Below, piece after piece: positions 4,500 to 11,665 of a DNA stretch of 27,784 nucleotides. The DNA is from a virus. The position numbers were made by a program, and so were the translations under genes. A model generated the notes under the pieces. It was not told where the DNA came from, did not search any database, and saw only the letters and a program-made list of their open reading frames with translations. The DNA lies in the IMG/VR virus record IMGVR_UViG_3300022591_000055, positions 1 through 27,784 of that record; one strand, written 5' to 3'. Every line of letters starts with the position of its first letter. Within the stretch, counting starts at the first letter, position 1.

Positions 4500-5903
4500 T
4501 TAGATATCGTCGTCTGGTAAATTATTGAGTAGTTCTCTTAATTTTGAGCTAGATACTTCTGCTTTTACTTTAGGTTGATTTTCCTCATCATTTTTTTGTG
4601 TAATAGTTCTATTTTTGATTGAGTTTAATAAACTAGAGCCAGCTGATGGTCTAGAAACATTATCATCTTCATCTTCGACTGACGATATTTTTAGAGTATC
4701 GACATTAAATTCCAAATCTAGTTTTTGTCCTATACCAGAACTAGACCGAGTTTTCATAAGTTGTAATTGATATCTGCCACGTTCTCGCATTGCTCTTGAA
4801 GTGAATATACCAAAAACGTTATCAGCTGTTTGAATTTTAGAGATACCACCTGAGATATGTGAGTGGTCAAATTCTACTTCCTCAACTGCACCACGATTAA
4901 ACTGTGCCGCTGTAATAAGAACACAATGTTTTTCCATTGCAAGGTTTCGCAATTGTTCGCTTACATATTTATCTTTTACGTATAAGTTTTCGGCACTAAT
5001 TTTCATACCGTTAGGCATTAGTAGATCTAAGTAATCTACTAATAGTACATCTATTTTCTTACCTGTTTTAACTTCGTATTCTTTCATATAACTACGAATA
5101 TCATTTGAAGTTTTTCCACTTGGCATATATTTTACTTGAAAGCTACCAGATTTTTTACCGAGCATTTTAACTTGCAGTTCGACATCATCTATTTTTTTAA
5201 ATACTTCTCTAGTTGAAATGCCGGTCATCATTGAATCCAAACGTAATGAGACCAATTCTTCAGATAACTCTAGTGTAATATAAAGAACATTAAGATCAGC
5301 TTGAACCCAGTTTATACCTAGATTAGCTAAGAATAAACTTTTACCACCGCCAGATGCCGCACAAAATACATTAAGTTCACCTCTATTAAACCCACCGAAT
5401 AATAGATGATCCAAGTCTTTCCATCCAGAAGAAACCTGACCATTATTATCTTTAATTTTTAAAAGTCGTGCTCTAGGGTCAGCAAAGTAATCAGTACCAA
5501 TATCTTTTTGCAGACCAACTTGAAGAGCATTTTTTATTTTTTCTTCGACTGGTCCGTATTCACCTTTTTCCAAAAGATCAGTTGATTCTAGTATTGCGCG
5601 TTCCAGTCCTTTATGAATAGTAAATGTTTCAAATTCTTTTAGAAGCCAATCAAAATTTTCTGCTTTTAAGTTTTCAGGTTGTTTAAGATCGGCATTTGTT
5701 GCTGCATTTACAATTTCGTATGTAGGCAGAATATTATATTCTTCAACATATACATTAATAAATTCAGCTTGAGTTTGTAATTTCCTATCAAAAAGAGAAT
5801 GATCAAAAATAGTCTGACACCGAACAAAAGTTTCGGCATCAGCTAACATCATTTCAATATAAAGTTTTTGTATAGTGTAATCATAATTTACATTTTGTTT
5901 CAT
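4500..5903 (-). CDS. 41: Replicative DNA helicase, DnaB-family (T4 gp41)
   Basis: The hexameric 5'-3' helicase that unwinds the fork and binds primase. The 467-residue length matches T4 gp41 (475). Residues about 1-130 form the helical N-terminal domain. The RecA-type ATPase domain starts near 160 with Walker A ASGGGKS (183-189), an LELSEE segment near 211-216 that carries the catalytic Glu, Walker B VLLVDYLDLL (286-295) and the DnaB sensor TAAQFNR (331-337). A tail rich in Ser/Asn/Glu follows. The ribosome site AAGGA precedes ATG 5903. It lies downstream of a second small DnaB-like ATPase and the gp61 primase, the natural partner set. Confidence 0.93.
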   Translation of the reverse strand: MKQNVNYDYTIQKLYIEMMLADAETFVRCQTIFDHSLFDRKLQTQAEFINVYVEEYNILPTYEIVNAATNADLKQPENLKAENFDWLLKEFETFTIHKGLERAILESTDLLEKGEYGPVEEKIKNALQVGLQKDIGTDYFADPRARLLKIKDNNGQVSSGWKDLDHLLFGGFNRGELNVFCAASGGGKSLFLANLGINWVQADLNVLYITLELSEELVSLRLDSMMTGISTREVFKKIDDVELQVKMLGKKSGSFQVKYMPSGKTSNDIRSYMKEYEVKTGKKIDVLLVDYLDLLMPNGMKISAENLYVKDKYVSEQLRNLAMEKHCVLITAAQFNRGAVEEVEFDHSHISGGISKIQTADNVFGIFTSRAMRERGRYQLQLMKTRSSSGIGQKLDLEFNVDTLKISSVEDEDDNVSRPSAGSSLLNSIKNRTITQKNDEENQPKVKAEVSSSKLRELLNNLPDDDI

Positions 5904-5913
5904 ATATTCCTTA

Positions 5914-6558
5914 TTAATCTGCTGTTATAATTTCTTCCGTGGTAGTTAGTTCAATTATAGATGATACTTTTCCTTTTCCGCTAATGTATTCCAAACTATC
6001 CCGTTCAACAATAAAGATATTATCTGCTGGTTTATTTTGATTAATAATACCTTGATTATTTATTTCACGCATAGTTTGAGTTGAAGCGAAACCAATTTTA
6101 TTATATGCCATTAAGTAGTTTTTAAACCCGGTTAGTGGATCATATGCTGATGCATTATGCGATGTTTGTCTATATGCAGTGAGTAAATCGATGTTATCGA
6201 CCATAATTATATCTACTTTACGTTTTGCTGTTCGTTCATAATCATTAATAAATTCTTTAATATTTTCGACGGTTGAACCGAATTTTAAACTTGATTCAAC
6301 GTGTACATGTTTACTAATTTCTTTTTGTGATTTTTTATTTACCACGAAGAATCTAATACGGTTAAGTATAGTTTCTGGATTTAGCTCAAATGAGATAAAA
6401 ACTATTTGTTTATCTAACATACTTGAAGTTAGTTTAGTTAATATGTTTGTTTTACCAGACCCTGTTTTACCAGAAAAAATAGTAAGTGAGCCTTTAGATA
6501 ATGGTTGTTCTAACACGTTATCAAGTTCTTCCCAGTTTGTGTAAGTTTCAATAGTCAT
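5914..6558 (-). CDS. Small RecA/DnaB-fold ATPase, truncated gp41 paralogue (214 aa)
   Basis: A stand-alone ATPase core: Walker A SGKTGSGKTN (29-38), a FELN segment (57-60) in the position of gp41's LELS, Walker B VDIIMVDNIDLL (115-126) and an ASTQTMRE sensor (158-165) matching gp41's TAAQFNRG. It lacks the N-terminal domain of DnaB helicases. The order of motifs and local similarity to gp41 (VDIIMVDNIDLL versus IDVLLVDYLDLL) suggest duplication of the helicase C-domain. It sits between primase and helicase with a good AGAGGAA ribosome site. It could be a helicase loader (the T4 gp59 role) or a regulatory subunit; this is inference. Confidence 0.8.
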   Translation of the reverse strand: MTIETYTNWEELDNVLEQPLSKGSLTIFSGKTGSGKTNILTKLTSSMLDKQIVFISFELNPETILNRIRFFVVNKKSQKEISKHVHVESSLKFGSTVENIKEFINDYERTAKRKVDIIMVDNIDLLTAYRQTSHNASAYDPLTGFKNYLMAYNKIGFASTQTMREINNQGIINQNKPADNIFIVERDSLEYISGKGKVSSIIELTTTEEIITAD

Positions 6559-6569
6559 GCTTTTCCTCT

Positions 6570-7547
6570 TTAGTTATGATTAATCCACATCTTTGCTTTT
6601 ACTCTAATTTTTAGTGGAGATGTTTCTTTGGAAGTTACGATTAGCCAGAGAGTGGCCAAACGCCCTAATTTTTTTACTGCATCATTTATATCTTTAATAT
6701 CAGTAGGCCATTTAGGCATACTTACTGAATACCCGTATTCGATAGCTTGTTCGATTAATGCCATACCAGATTTATCTCTATCTGGAACAAGAATAATTTC
6801 TTTATGTAAATGATTTAGTAAATGTTGTTGTCCTTCTTTTATTTCAGACCCCATAATTGCACATCCATCGATACTTATGGCATCAATTGGACCTTCGCAT
6901 ATTATTGAAAATACCCGGTCATCTCGTTGTTTATCTATATTAAAAACATAGCTTGGTTGTTGTGAAGATATATATTTTGGAGTTGTATTATTGATACTTC
7001 TTGCTGTATAACCAACTATTTGATTTTTATAAAAAAACGGAATAATTAGTCTATTGCTATAACCAATATATGGTGTCCAATAAAATGGATAATCTTCCAA
7101 GTATAGTTTTCTTTCTGCAAGATATTCCATAACAGGAATTAATTTTTCAGGACAGTTATCTATTAATTCTAATATTGGTTTAGCCCCAGAAGGCAGTTCA
7201 ACTGGTTTTATATCATGAATAATATGTTTATATTCGATTTCAGCTGGGCTGTTTAGTAGACGAATAGCACCTATACAAATTTGTGATATCTCAGATTCTG
7301 GAATTCCCAAATTTTGCATTAGTTTACGCATATTACCACTAATAATACGCCCTACTTGCCAGCTTGCCTTAAAGTTGCAATTAAAACAAGAATAACTAAT
7401 AACATCATTGTCAACAATAATACCACCGCGTTGGCGAGTATCACCACAGCAGACAGCATTACCGGATACCCATCCACCAGTTGTTACTCGTGTTTTACTA
7501 TGTGATTTCCAATATGATAATATTATATCAATTATTTCATTGTTCAT
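6570..7547 (-). CDS. 61: DNA primase (T4 gp61-type, zinc-binding and TOPRIM domains)
   Basis: Makes RNA primers for lagging-strand synthesis with gp41. The 325 residues (T4 gp61: 342) begin with a zinc-binding region: CC at 33-34 and CFNC at 54-57. A TOPRIM core follows, with the catalytic Glu in IICEGPIDA (218) and DRD in LVPDRDKSG (256-258), after a conserved YIGYSNRLIIPFFYK region. ATG 7547 has no ribosome site; it lies about 7 bp from the -10 box of its own consensus promoter, so the transcript may be leaderless. First gene of the primase, ATPase, helicase operon. Confidence 0.92.
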   Translation of the reverse strand: MNNEIIDIILSYWKSHSKTRVTTGGWVSGNAVCCGDTRQRGGIIVDNDVISYSCFNCNFKASWQVGRIISGNMRKLMQNLGIPESEISQICIGAIRLLNSPAEIEYKHIIHDIKPVELPSGAKPILELIDNCPEKLIPVMEYLAERKLYLEDYPFYWTPYIGYSNRLIIPFFYKNQIVGYTARSINNTTPKYISSQQPSYVFNIDKQRDDRVFSIICEGPIDAISIDGCAIMGSEIKEGQQHLLNHLHKEIILVPDRDKSGMALIEQAIEYGYSVSMPKWPTDIKDINDAVKKLGRLATLWLIVTSKETSPLKIRVKAKMWINHN

Positions 7548-7553
7548 TTATAT

Positions 7554-7582
7554 ATTATAAATGAATTTTAATAAAATGTCAA
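7554..7582 (-). promoter_or_regulatory. Consensus sigma70 promoter of the primase-helicase operon
   Basis: On the minus strand TTGACA (7582-7577) and TATAAT (7559-7554) are spaced by 17 bp, a perfect consensus. The -35 box begins one base after the stop codon of the upstream gene. The expected start point (about 7547-7548) coincides with the primase ATG. Confidence 0.83.
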
Positions 7583-7768
7583 TTATTGATTTTCTATTGT
7601 GATAGGTTTTTCTCTATCCAGTACGTAATATCCAGATTGGAAGAACAGGTCGATATCTTGAATTGTTTCATCATCTACTGAACATATCCAGTTATTACCT
7701 GATTGAGTAAATGATAATTTGATTGATCCATTTCTTGTAAGTGGAATAGACATTATTTTAGTTTTCAT
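7583..7768 (-). CDS. Small protein, unknown function (61 aa)
   Basis: I do not recognise this protein. Beta-rich by eye: MSIPLTRNGSIKLSFTQSG then WICSVDDETIQDIDLFF and YYVLDREKPITIE. ATG 7768 has an AGGA site located inside the end of the 271-residue structural gene, so it is translated with that late gene. Its position directly behind a putative virion protein suggests a small structural or assembly partner; nothing in the sequence proves this. Confidence 0.65.
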   Translation of the reverse strand: MKTKIMSIPLTRNGSIKLSFTQSGNNWICSVDDETIQDIDLFFQSGYYVLDREKPITIENQ

Positions 7769-7770
7769 TT

Positions 7771-8586
7771 TTATCCTGCAGTTATAGTGTTTACTTTACC
7801 AGTCGCACCATGATAAGTGCTATTTTGCCAACTAATGCGGAAGTATTTGAATTTTCCAATAGCGACATTATTAAATGCTACAGTAGTTGTTGCTGAAATG
7901 GTTGTATTGTAAGTCATCAATTTTTCTACATTTCTAAACGAGCTAATACTAATAGTATCATGTTCAGTACCTTCTAACCATATTGAACCAACAAAATTAG
8001 AAATATCTATATTAAAAGACATAGAAGTAGCTGGTACAGCTTCATAAAATGTCACTGGTATTGCGCTTGAATGTGTTATTACATTGCCAGCATAATCTAT
8101 TTCACCAGTAAAACCACCGTTAACTGAATCGTATACTTTATCATCTCTGAATGTAGGCATAGCATTTCCTACTAGTTCAATTGTTCCAACGGCATTAAAT
8201 AAACTATCACAATATAACATAACATCCAATCCATTTTGAACTGCACTTACACTATATTTTAAAAATTGATTATTTAAATCAGTTAAATCTGCTTGTGGAA
8301 TAGTTACTACTGCGATTCCTTTTTTTGCAGTAGTAGATAAAACATATGGACTATTTGGTAATGCTGTACCAGATACATCCATTATATTTAATTCTAATGA
8401 TGATAAAGTAGTTAAATCTACTCTTTTTTGGTCAGCATTTTTTATATCAAACTCAATCGTATTGTCTATGCCATTATAAATTTTTATAGTTCTTTGATAC
8501 ACTTTTGTATGCTCCACAGTAAATCCAGGCAAACCGATTAATAGTTCAATTCGATTTGGATAAAGATAACTTATTATTTTTTGCAT
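7771..8586 (-). CDS. Putative virion protein, baseplate/fibre-type (271 aa)
   Basis: Preceded by a T4-type late promoter and an AGAGGA ribosome site, so late expression is well supported. The N-terminal half (about 30-145) reads as a beta-sandwich similar to phage baseplate upper-protein N-domains: NTIEFDIKNADQKRVDLTT and LELNIMDVSG, then KKGIAVVTIPQADL. The C-terminal half is another beta domain rich in Ser/Thr/Asn (SMSFNIDISNFVGSIWLEG, FKYFRISWQNSTYHGATG), reminiscent of receptor- or sugar-binding modules. No transmembrane segment. The family assignment is a judgement from sequence style rather than a catalytic motif. Confidence 0.65.
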   Translation of the reverse strand: MQKIISYLYPNRIELLIGLPGFTVEHTKVYQRTIKIYNGIDNTIEFDIKNADQKRVDLTTLSSLELNIMDVSGTALPNSPYVLSTTAKKGIAVVTIPQADLTDLNNQFLKYSVSAVQNGLDVMLYCDSLFNAVGTIELVGNAMPTFRDDKVYDSVNGGFTGEIDYAGNVITHSSAIPVTFYEAVPATSMSFNIDISNFVGSIWLEGTEHDTISISSFRNVEKLMTYNTTISATTTVAFNNVAIGKFKYFRISWQNSTYHGATGKVNTITAG

Positions 8587-8604
8587 TGATAAATCCTCTT
8601 TATG

Positions 8605-8612
8605 TATTTATA
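8605..8612 (-). promoter_or_regulatory. T4-type late promoter (TATAAATA, minus strand)
   Basis: TATTTATA on the plus strand gives a perfect TATAAATA reading leftward, 18 bp upstream of ATG 8586 with a following AGAGGA ribosome site. There is no -35 box. It drives the putative virion protein. Confidence 0.7.
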
Positions 8613-8665
8613 TCTTTTTATTAATGATTTGCTAAATAAACTAACGACATAGGAATAGTAATTTA

Positions 8666-9034
8666 ATGAATGAAAGTACTCAAAATAATAATAACACATT
8701 ACTACCATTTATAAGTGTAATAAAATATGGTAATACCGAATATGTAGGCATCATATTAAATCAAGATCAACATGTTACTAGTTTTTATGATATCAATTTA
8801 ATAAAAACACAAAAAGAAAAAGAAGAATTTTTAGAAATTGGAGAAGCGTGGTGGTGGGAATCTAACCGTCAATTTCCAATTTCTATATTTTGTAAACATC
8901 AAATAAAACCATTTAATTATATAATAAAAACATTTAATAGTAAAGACGTAAGTATATTATTAGGGCCAGTTGTAAATTTATCTGGTTCGGCTATTAAACG
9001 TAAATCAGTTCACTTAGTTAGATCCAGCAAATAG
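8666..9034 (+). CDS. Conserved T4-superfamily protein, unknown function (122 aa)
   Basis: The only plus-strand gene inside the large leftward block. ATG 8666 follows an AGGAAT site. It has a conserved architecture I recall from marine T4-like phages: LLPFISVIKYGNTEYVGII, then QHVTSFYDI, then EAWWWESNRQFPISIF, ending FNSKDVSILLGPVVNLSG and KRKSVHLV. The tri-Trp WWWESNR block is the signature. Function unknown; mixed alpha/beta and soluble. Its 3' end overlaps the convergent minus-strand gene by 21 bp. No obvious sigma70 promoter is visible in the 79-bp divergent gap. Confidence 0.78.
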   Translation: MNESTQNNNNTLLPFISVIKYGNTEYVGIILNQDQHVTSFYDINLIKTQKEKEEFLEIGEAWWWESNRQFPISIFCKHQIKPFNYIIKTFNSKDVSILLGPVVNLSGSAIKRKSVHLVRSSK

Positions 9035-9589
9035 TTCTTCACAAATAAAATTCATTTGTACAGTAATTGCCACTGCATAACTTATGGCATGCGACTTTTT
9101 GTAATAATAATCATTGTTATTTGGTTTTTCCCAAACTTCTTTCATAATCGTAGTCCAATCTTTCCCAATCAGATAACGTTTCGCCGGTCTTATCATTGCT
9201 AATACGGCAGCTAATTGTTCCACTGAAGTCGGCTGGGTCTTCCGTAGAGTATCTCCGTGCCCGTTCAAATGAAAGAGTAGATTTGTAAACTCGTCGTTCA
9301 GCAGTAGTTCCCATATTGGTTCAATCTCCATTAGTTGCAATAAATGAGCATTGTCTTTGATACCTTTATAAACGTTAACATTTAAAAAATCTATTTTAAA
9401 ATACCCACGTTTTTCAGCTTCTTTAAAATTAAGTGTACTTAATCCAGTTAATGGATTGTGAGGAATATCTTGTACATATATACCAGTATTGTGTGCTATT
9501 TGTTTTTCATCTTCATTACGACTAGCAACAATATGTTTAAAATGTTTTAATGCGCCAGCTCTATCAACAAAATCTAAATCTACATCCAT
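9014..9589 (-). CDS. DnaE-like mini-protein (PolIII-alpha core fragment, 191 aa)
   Basis: Resembles a compact piece of bacterial DNA polymerase III alpha: MDVDLDFVDR matches the PDIDLDF block, TGIYVQDIP and GYFKIDFLNVNVYKGIKD match the catalytic-core region around KFDFLGL, and SVEQLAAVLAMIRPAKRYL matches the SFEDLVALVALYRPGP helix. It then ends with KKSHAISYAVAIT. At 191 residues it cannot be a whole polymerase (about 1,100). Similar small proteins occur in other T4-like phages as far as I recall. It may bind clamp or host replication proteins. ATG 9589 chosen; a TTG at 9604 is the alternative. It overlaps the upstream gene. Confidence 0.7.
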   Translation of the reverse strand: MDVDLDFVDRAGALKHFKHIVASRNEDEKQIAHNTGIYVQDIPHNPLTGLSTLNFKEAEKRGYFKIDFLNVNVYKGIKDNAHLLQLMEIEPIWELLLNDEFTNLLFHLNGHGDTLRKTQPTSVEQLAAVLAMIRPAKRYLIGKDWTTIMKEVWEKPNNNDYYYKKSHAISYAVAITVQMNFICEELFAGSN

Positions 9590-9795
9590 CGAATCAAGAA
9601 CCAACTATAATATTTATCATTTCTAAAAAATATAGAGGTACACATATCTGTATTATGGTACCCCCAACCTATCTTGTATTGGTTAATAAAACTAAATCGA
9701 CTTTTAGTACCGTTTCCAAATGCTTCTGTACACCATTTTATAATTTCAGGAAGTTGTTTAGTTTGATCATAAGTCAAATACACTTCTTGAATCAT
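9580..9795 (-). CDS. Small conserved T4-superfamily protein (71 aa)
   Basis: ATG 9795 (MIQEVYLTYDQTKQ) lies 1 bp after the stop of the upstream 56-residue gene; the frame also opens at a TTG at 9819, less likely. Sequence pattern LPEIIKWCTEAFG, then WGYHNTDMCTSIFFRNDKYY and a C-terminal FLIRWM, is one I recall from small genes of other T4-like phages, function unknown. It overlaps the DnaE-like gene by 10 bases from the chosen starts, which argues for coupled translation. Confidence 0.7.
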   Translation of the reverse strand: MIQEVYLTYDQTKQLPEIIKWCTEAFGNGTKSRFSFINQYKIGWGYHNTDMCTSIFFRNDKYYSWFLIRWM

Positions 9796-9796
9796 T

Positions 9797-9967
9797 TTAA
9801 TGAATAACGTCAGACTCAAATAACATTAACGGCAAATAAGTTAAAAGGTGATCTGCATAATCACTTGCAGCCTCACCTGATTCAAAACCAGTAAATCGTA
9901 TATAAACTTCAGATTTTTCTTCTGAAACTATTACTTCAAAGTCTATTGGGTATGTATCGTTATTCAT
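9797..9967 (-). CDS. Very small conserved protein (56 aa)
   Basis: A short gene easily missed by length cut-offs. It reads MNNDTYPIDFEVIVSEEKS, then EVYIRFTGFESGEAASDYA and ends LPLMLFESDVIH. Its ATG (9967) overlaps the TGA of the 226-residue gene as ATGA and its TAA is 1 bp from the next ATG, so it fits perfectly into the polycistronic chain. The FTGF and LLFES blocks are familiar from small T4-like phage proteins, function unknown. The beta-beta-alpha pattern is compatible with a small binding domain. Confidence 0.75.
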   Translation of the reverse strand: MNNDTYPIDFEVIVSEEKSEVYIRFTGFESGEAASDYADHLLTYLPLMLFESDVIH

Positions 9968-10644
9968 ATTTTTGATTCCTTAATTACTTGTTTAACTAAT
10001 GCCACATCATTCGGATATTTTTTAAATTTACTTATCCAATATTGTGGTTCTATTACTGCGTTGATAAGCTCTAATTGAGTATCATCAAATTTTTGTAGTA
10101 ATGCTCTACCATTGGAAGAATTTAATATAATCCACGGACTTATCTTACCATCTTTAATATCATAAGCAGCTCTTGAAATACTTACATATAAAAAGTAATG
10201 ATGCCATGCTGCTGAGTTACTATCACCCCATTCTAACATATGATTAATACTTCTTTCTAATGCCACCTCTACTGGTTCATGTTTAATTAAATTTATTACA
10301 TACTTATCATATAATGAATCCTTACACCAATGATCTAACTTTGCACCACTTGTAACTACATAGTCAATAAATTTATCAGGATATAATGGTTTTACGTTAC
10401 TCATAAAACTTCCAAATTTTATAAATGCATTATAATATGGACTTTTTATAAATTCTTCATATGTTTTATTTTTAGAACTGTTCTGTGTTGTTTTAAAAAA
10501 ATGATTATAAGTTTGAAAACCTAACAAAACATGTTTTTCGTTTTTAGACAGAGCCCTACGTTTTTGTTCACAAACATGAACAAACATTGTTGACTCTTGT
10601 GTAAATTTATTTTTACAATATTGACAAGTAAATTTTTCTGTCAT
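9964..10644 (-). CDS. Zinc-finger-containing conserved T4-superfamily protein (226 aa)
   Basis: The N-terminus is a single C2HC-type finger, FTCQYCKNKFTQESTMFVH followed by VCEQKRRA (Cys 7 and 10, His 23, Cys 25). A mainly helical body follows with conserved-looking blocks SPYYNAFIKFGSFM, KLDHWCKDSLYDKYV and KISPWIILNSSNG. I recall this family across cyanophage- and pelagiphage-like genomes without an assigned role. Nucleic-acid binding by the finger is likely but unproven. Its ATG overlaps the TGA of the gene before it and its own TGA overlaps the next ATG. Confidence 0.78.
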   Translation of the reverse strand: MTEKFTCQYCKNKFTQESTMFVHVCEQKRRALSKNEKHVLLGFQTYNHFFKTTQNSSKNKTYEEFIKSPYYNAFIKFGSFMSNVKPLYPDKFIDYVVTSGAKLDHWCKDSLYDKYVINLIKHEPVEVALERSINHMLEWGDSNSAAWHHYFLYVSISRAAYDIKDGKISPWIILNSSNGRALLQKFDDTQLELINAVIEPQYWISKFKKYPNDVALVKQVIKESKI

Positions 10645-11126
10645 TTTAATTTCTTATTAATTTCTTGTTTATCAAATCCATAATGTTCAGCGAGTACTTT
10701 TAATTCTTTATCAGAAGTTAATTCAGCTAACATTTGTACTTCATCCATTTTCATTGTTGGATATAATTCTGCTAAAAAATTAATCTTTTTATTATTACTT
10801 TTTTTGGTAGATTTAGGACTCTTACTTATCCATTCATGAAAGAATACAGTTTCACTATCATAGCTACACATACATAATAACATCCATAATAACTTTGGAT
10901 GCTTTTGTAGTTCAAACCAATGTCTATTATAATATTCGTTAACGGTTAATACAAAATGCTCTTGTATTTCACGGTTATTATTAGTTACATTGCTGATATA
11001 TCTGTTTAGAATAAATAATTCACCTTTGAGTGTCTTTTGTTGTTCTTCATCCATTTCATCCCATAAACTACGATAATTCAAGTCTACTGCTGCTATTTTT
11101 TCTGATAATTGTATTTTTTCACTCAT
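10641..11126 (-). CDS. Possible clamp-loader small subunit (gp62-like) or unknown (161 aa)
   Basis: All-helical protein. FILNRYISN, then VNEYYNRHW, KHPKLLWMLL and EWISKSPK are spaced like the NRAMS, NEM and KRFSKW blocks of small clamp-loader subunits of cyanophage type; this resemblance is weak and by eye only. The C-terminal part (ELYPTMKMDEVQMLAELTS) looks like a helix-turn-helix-sized bundle. A strong AAAGGAGAT ribosome site precedes ATG 11126 and a sigma70-like promoter lies just upstream, so it heads a transcript covering the genes down to the DnaE-like one. Confidence 0.5.
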   Translation of the reverse strand: MSEKIQLSEKIAAVDLNYRSLWDEMDEEQQKTLKGELFILNRYISNVTNNNREIQEHFVLTVNEYYNRHWFELQKHPKLLWMLLCMCSYDSETVFFHEWISKSPKSTKKSNNKKINFLAELYPTMKMDEVQMLAELTSDKELKVLAEHYGFDKQEINKKLK

Positions 11127-11145
11127 GTATTATCTCCTTTACAGT

Positions 11146-11174
11146 ATAATAACACAGTTAAAATATTTTATCAA
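11146..11174 (-). promoter_or_regulatory. Sigma70-like promoter upstream of the 161-aa gene
   Basis: Minus-strand TTGATA (11174-11169) and TATTAT (11151-11146), each 5/6 to consensus, with a 17-bp spacer. The -35 box lies in the last codons of the upstream gene and the predicted start is about 12 bp before ATG 11126. Confidence 0.5.
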
Positions 11175-11664
11175 GTTCAATTTGTTCACAATGTCTGGAA
11201 ATATCTTTTACAAAATATGCACATGGTGGATTTTCTCCTAGTCTAGTTGGAACTGCTAATAATTGACCGTTATCTAATTTAGGAAAATACCATTTTACAT
11301 CATTATAAAAATTTACAATTTCAATTTTTTTAAAATGAACTCTAAATGAAGTTATTGGGTTTACTACTAACGCATCAAATCCACGGTCATTTAAGCTAGT
11401 CATTGAAAGAAGTTCTATATTAGTTGAACTTGATCCATCACCAACTGCAATTTTCCAATCTAATGGCATAGTGACTTCATCTTCTCCGATTTTTAATACG
11501 ATTGCTGGTGAATTAAATGACTCAACATAAACTAGCGGAAGAAAATAAAAATCTGGATTGGCAGGTACTGAGTTATCAAAAATTGCAAAGCGAGTATCAT
11601 CATCTACTTCACTTGGTAAATGATTTAATGAGAAAGATTTGTTATTGATTGTTAATATGTTCAT
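11158..11664 (-). CDS. Conserved T4-superfamily protein, unknown function (168 aa)
   Basis: ATG 11664 is chosen because an AAGGA site (in the last codons of the homing endonuclease) precedes it; the open frame upstream to 11772 is a shadow of that gene. Blocks SLNDRGFDALVVNPITSFR, then YNDVKWYFPKLDNGQLLAV and ENPPCAYFVKDISRHCEQI are of a type I recall in cyanophage-like T4 relatives, where the function is also unknown. Beta-rich, soluble. In an uninterrupted ancestor it would follow uvsW directly, so a replication or repair link is possible. Confidence 0.75.
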   Translation of the reverse strand: MNILTINNKSFSLNHLPSEVDDDTRFAIFDNSVPANPDFYFLPLVYVESFNSPAIVLKIGEDEVTMPLDWKIAVGDGSSSTNIELLSMTSLNDRGFDALVVNPITSFRVHFKKIEIVNFYNDVKWYFPKLDNGQLLAVPTRLGENPPCAYFVKDISRHCEQIELDKIF

Positions 11665-11665
11665 A

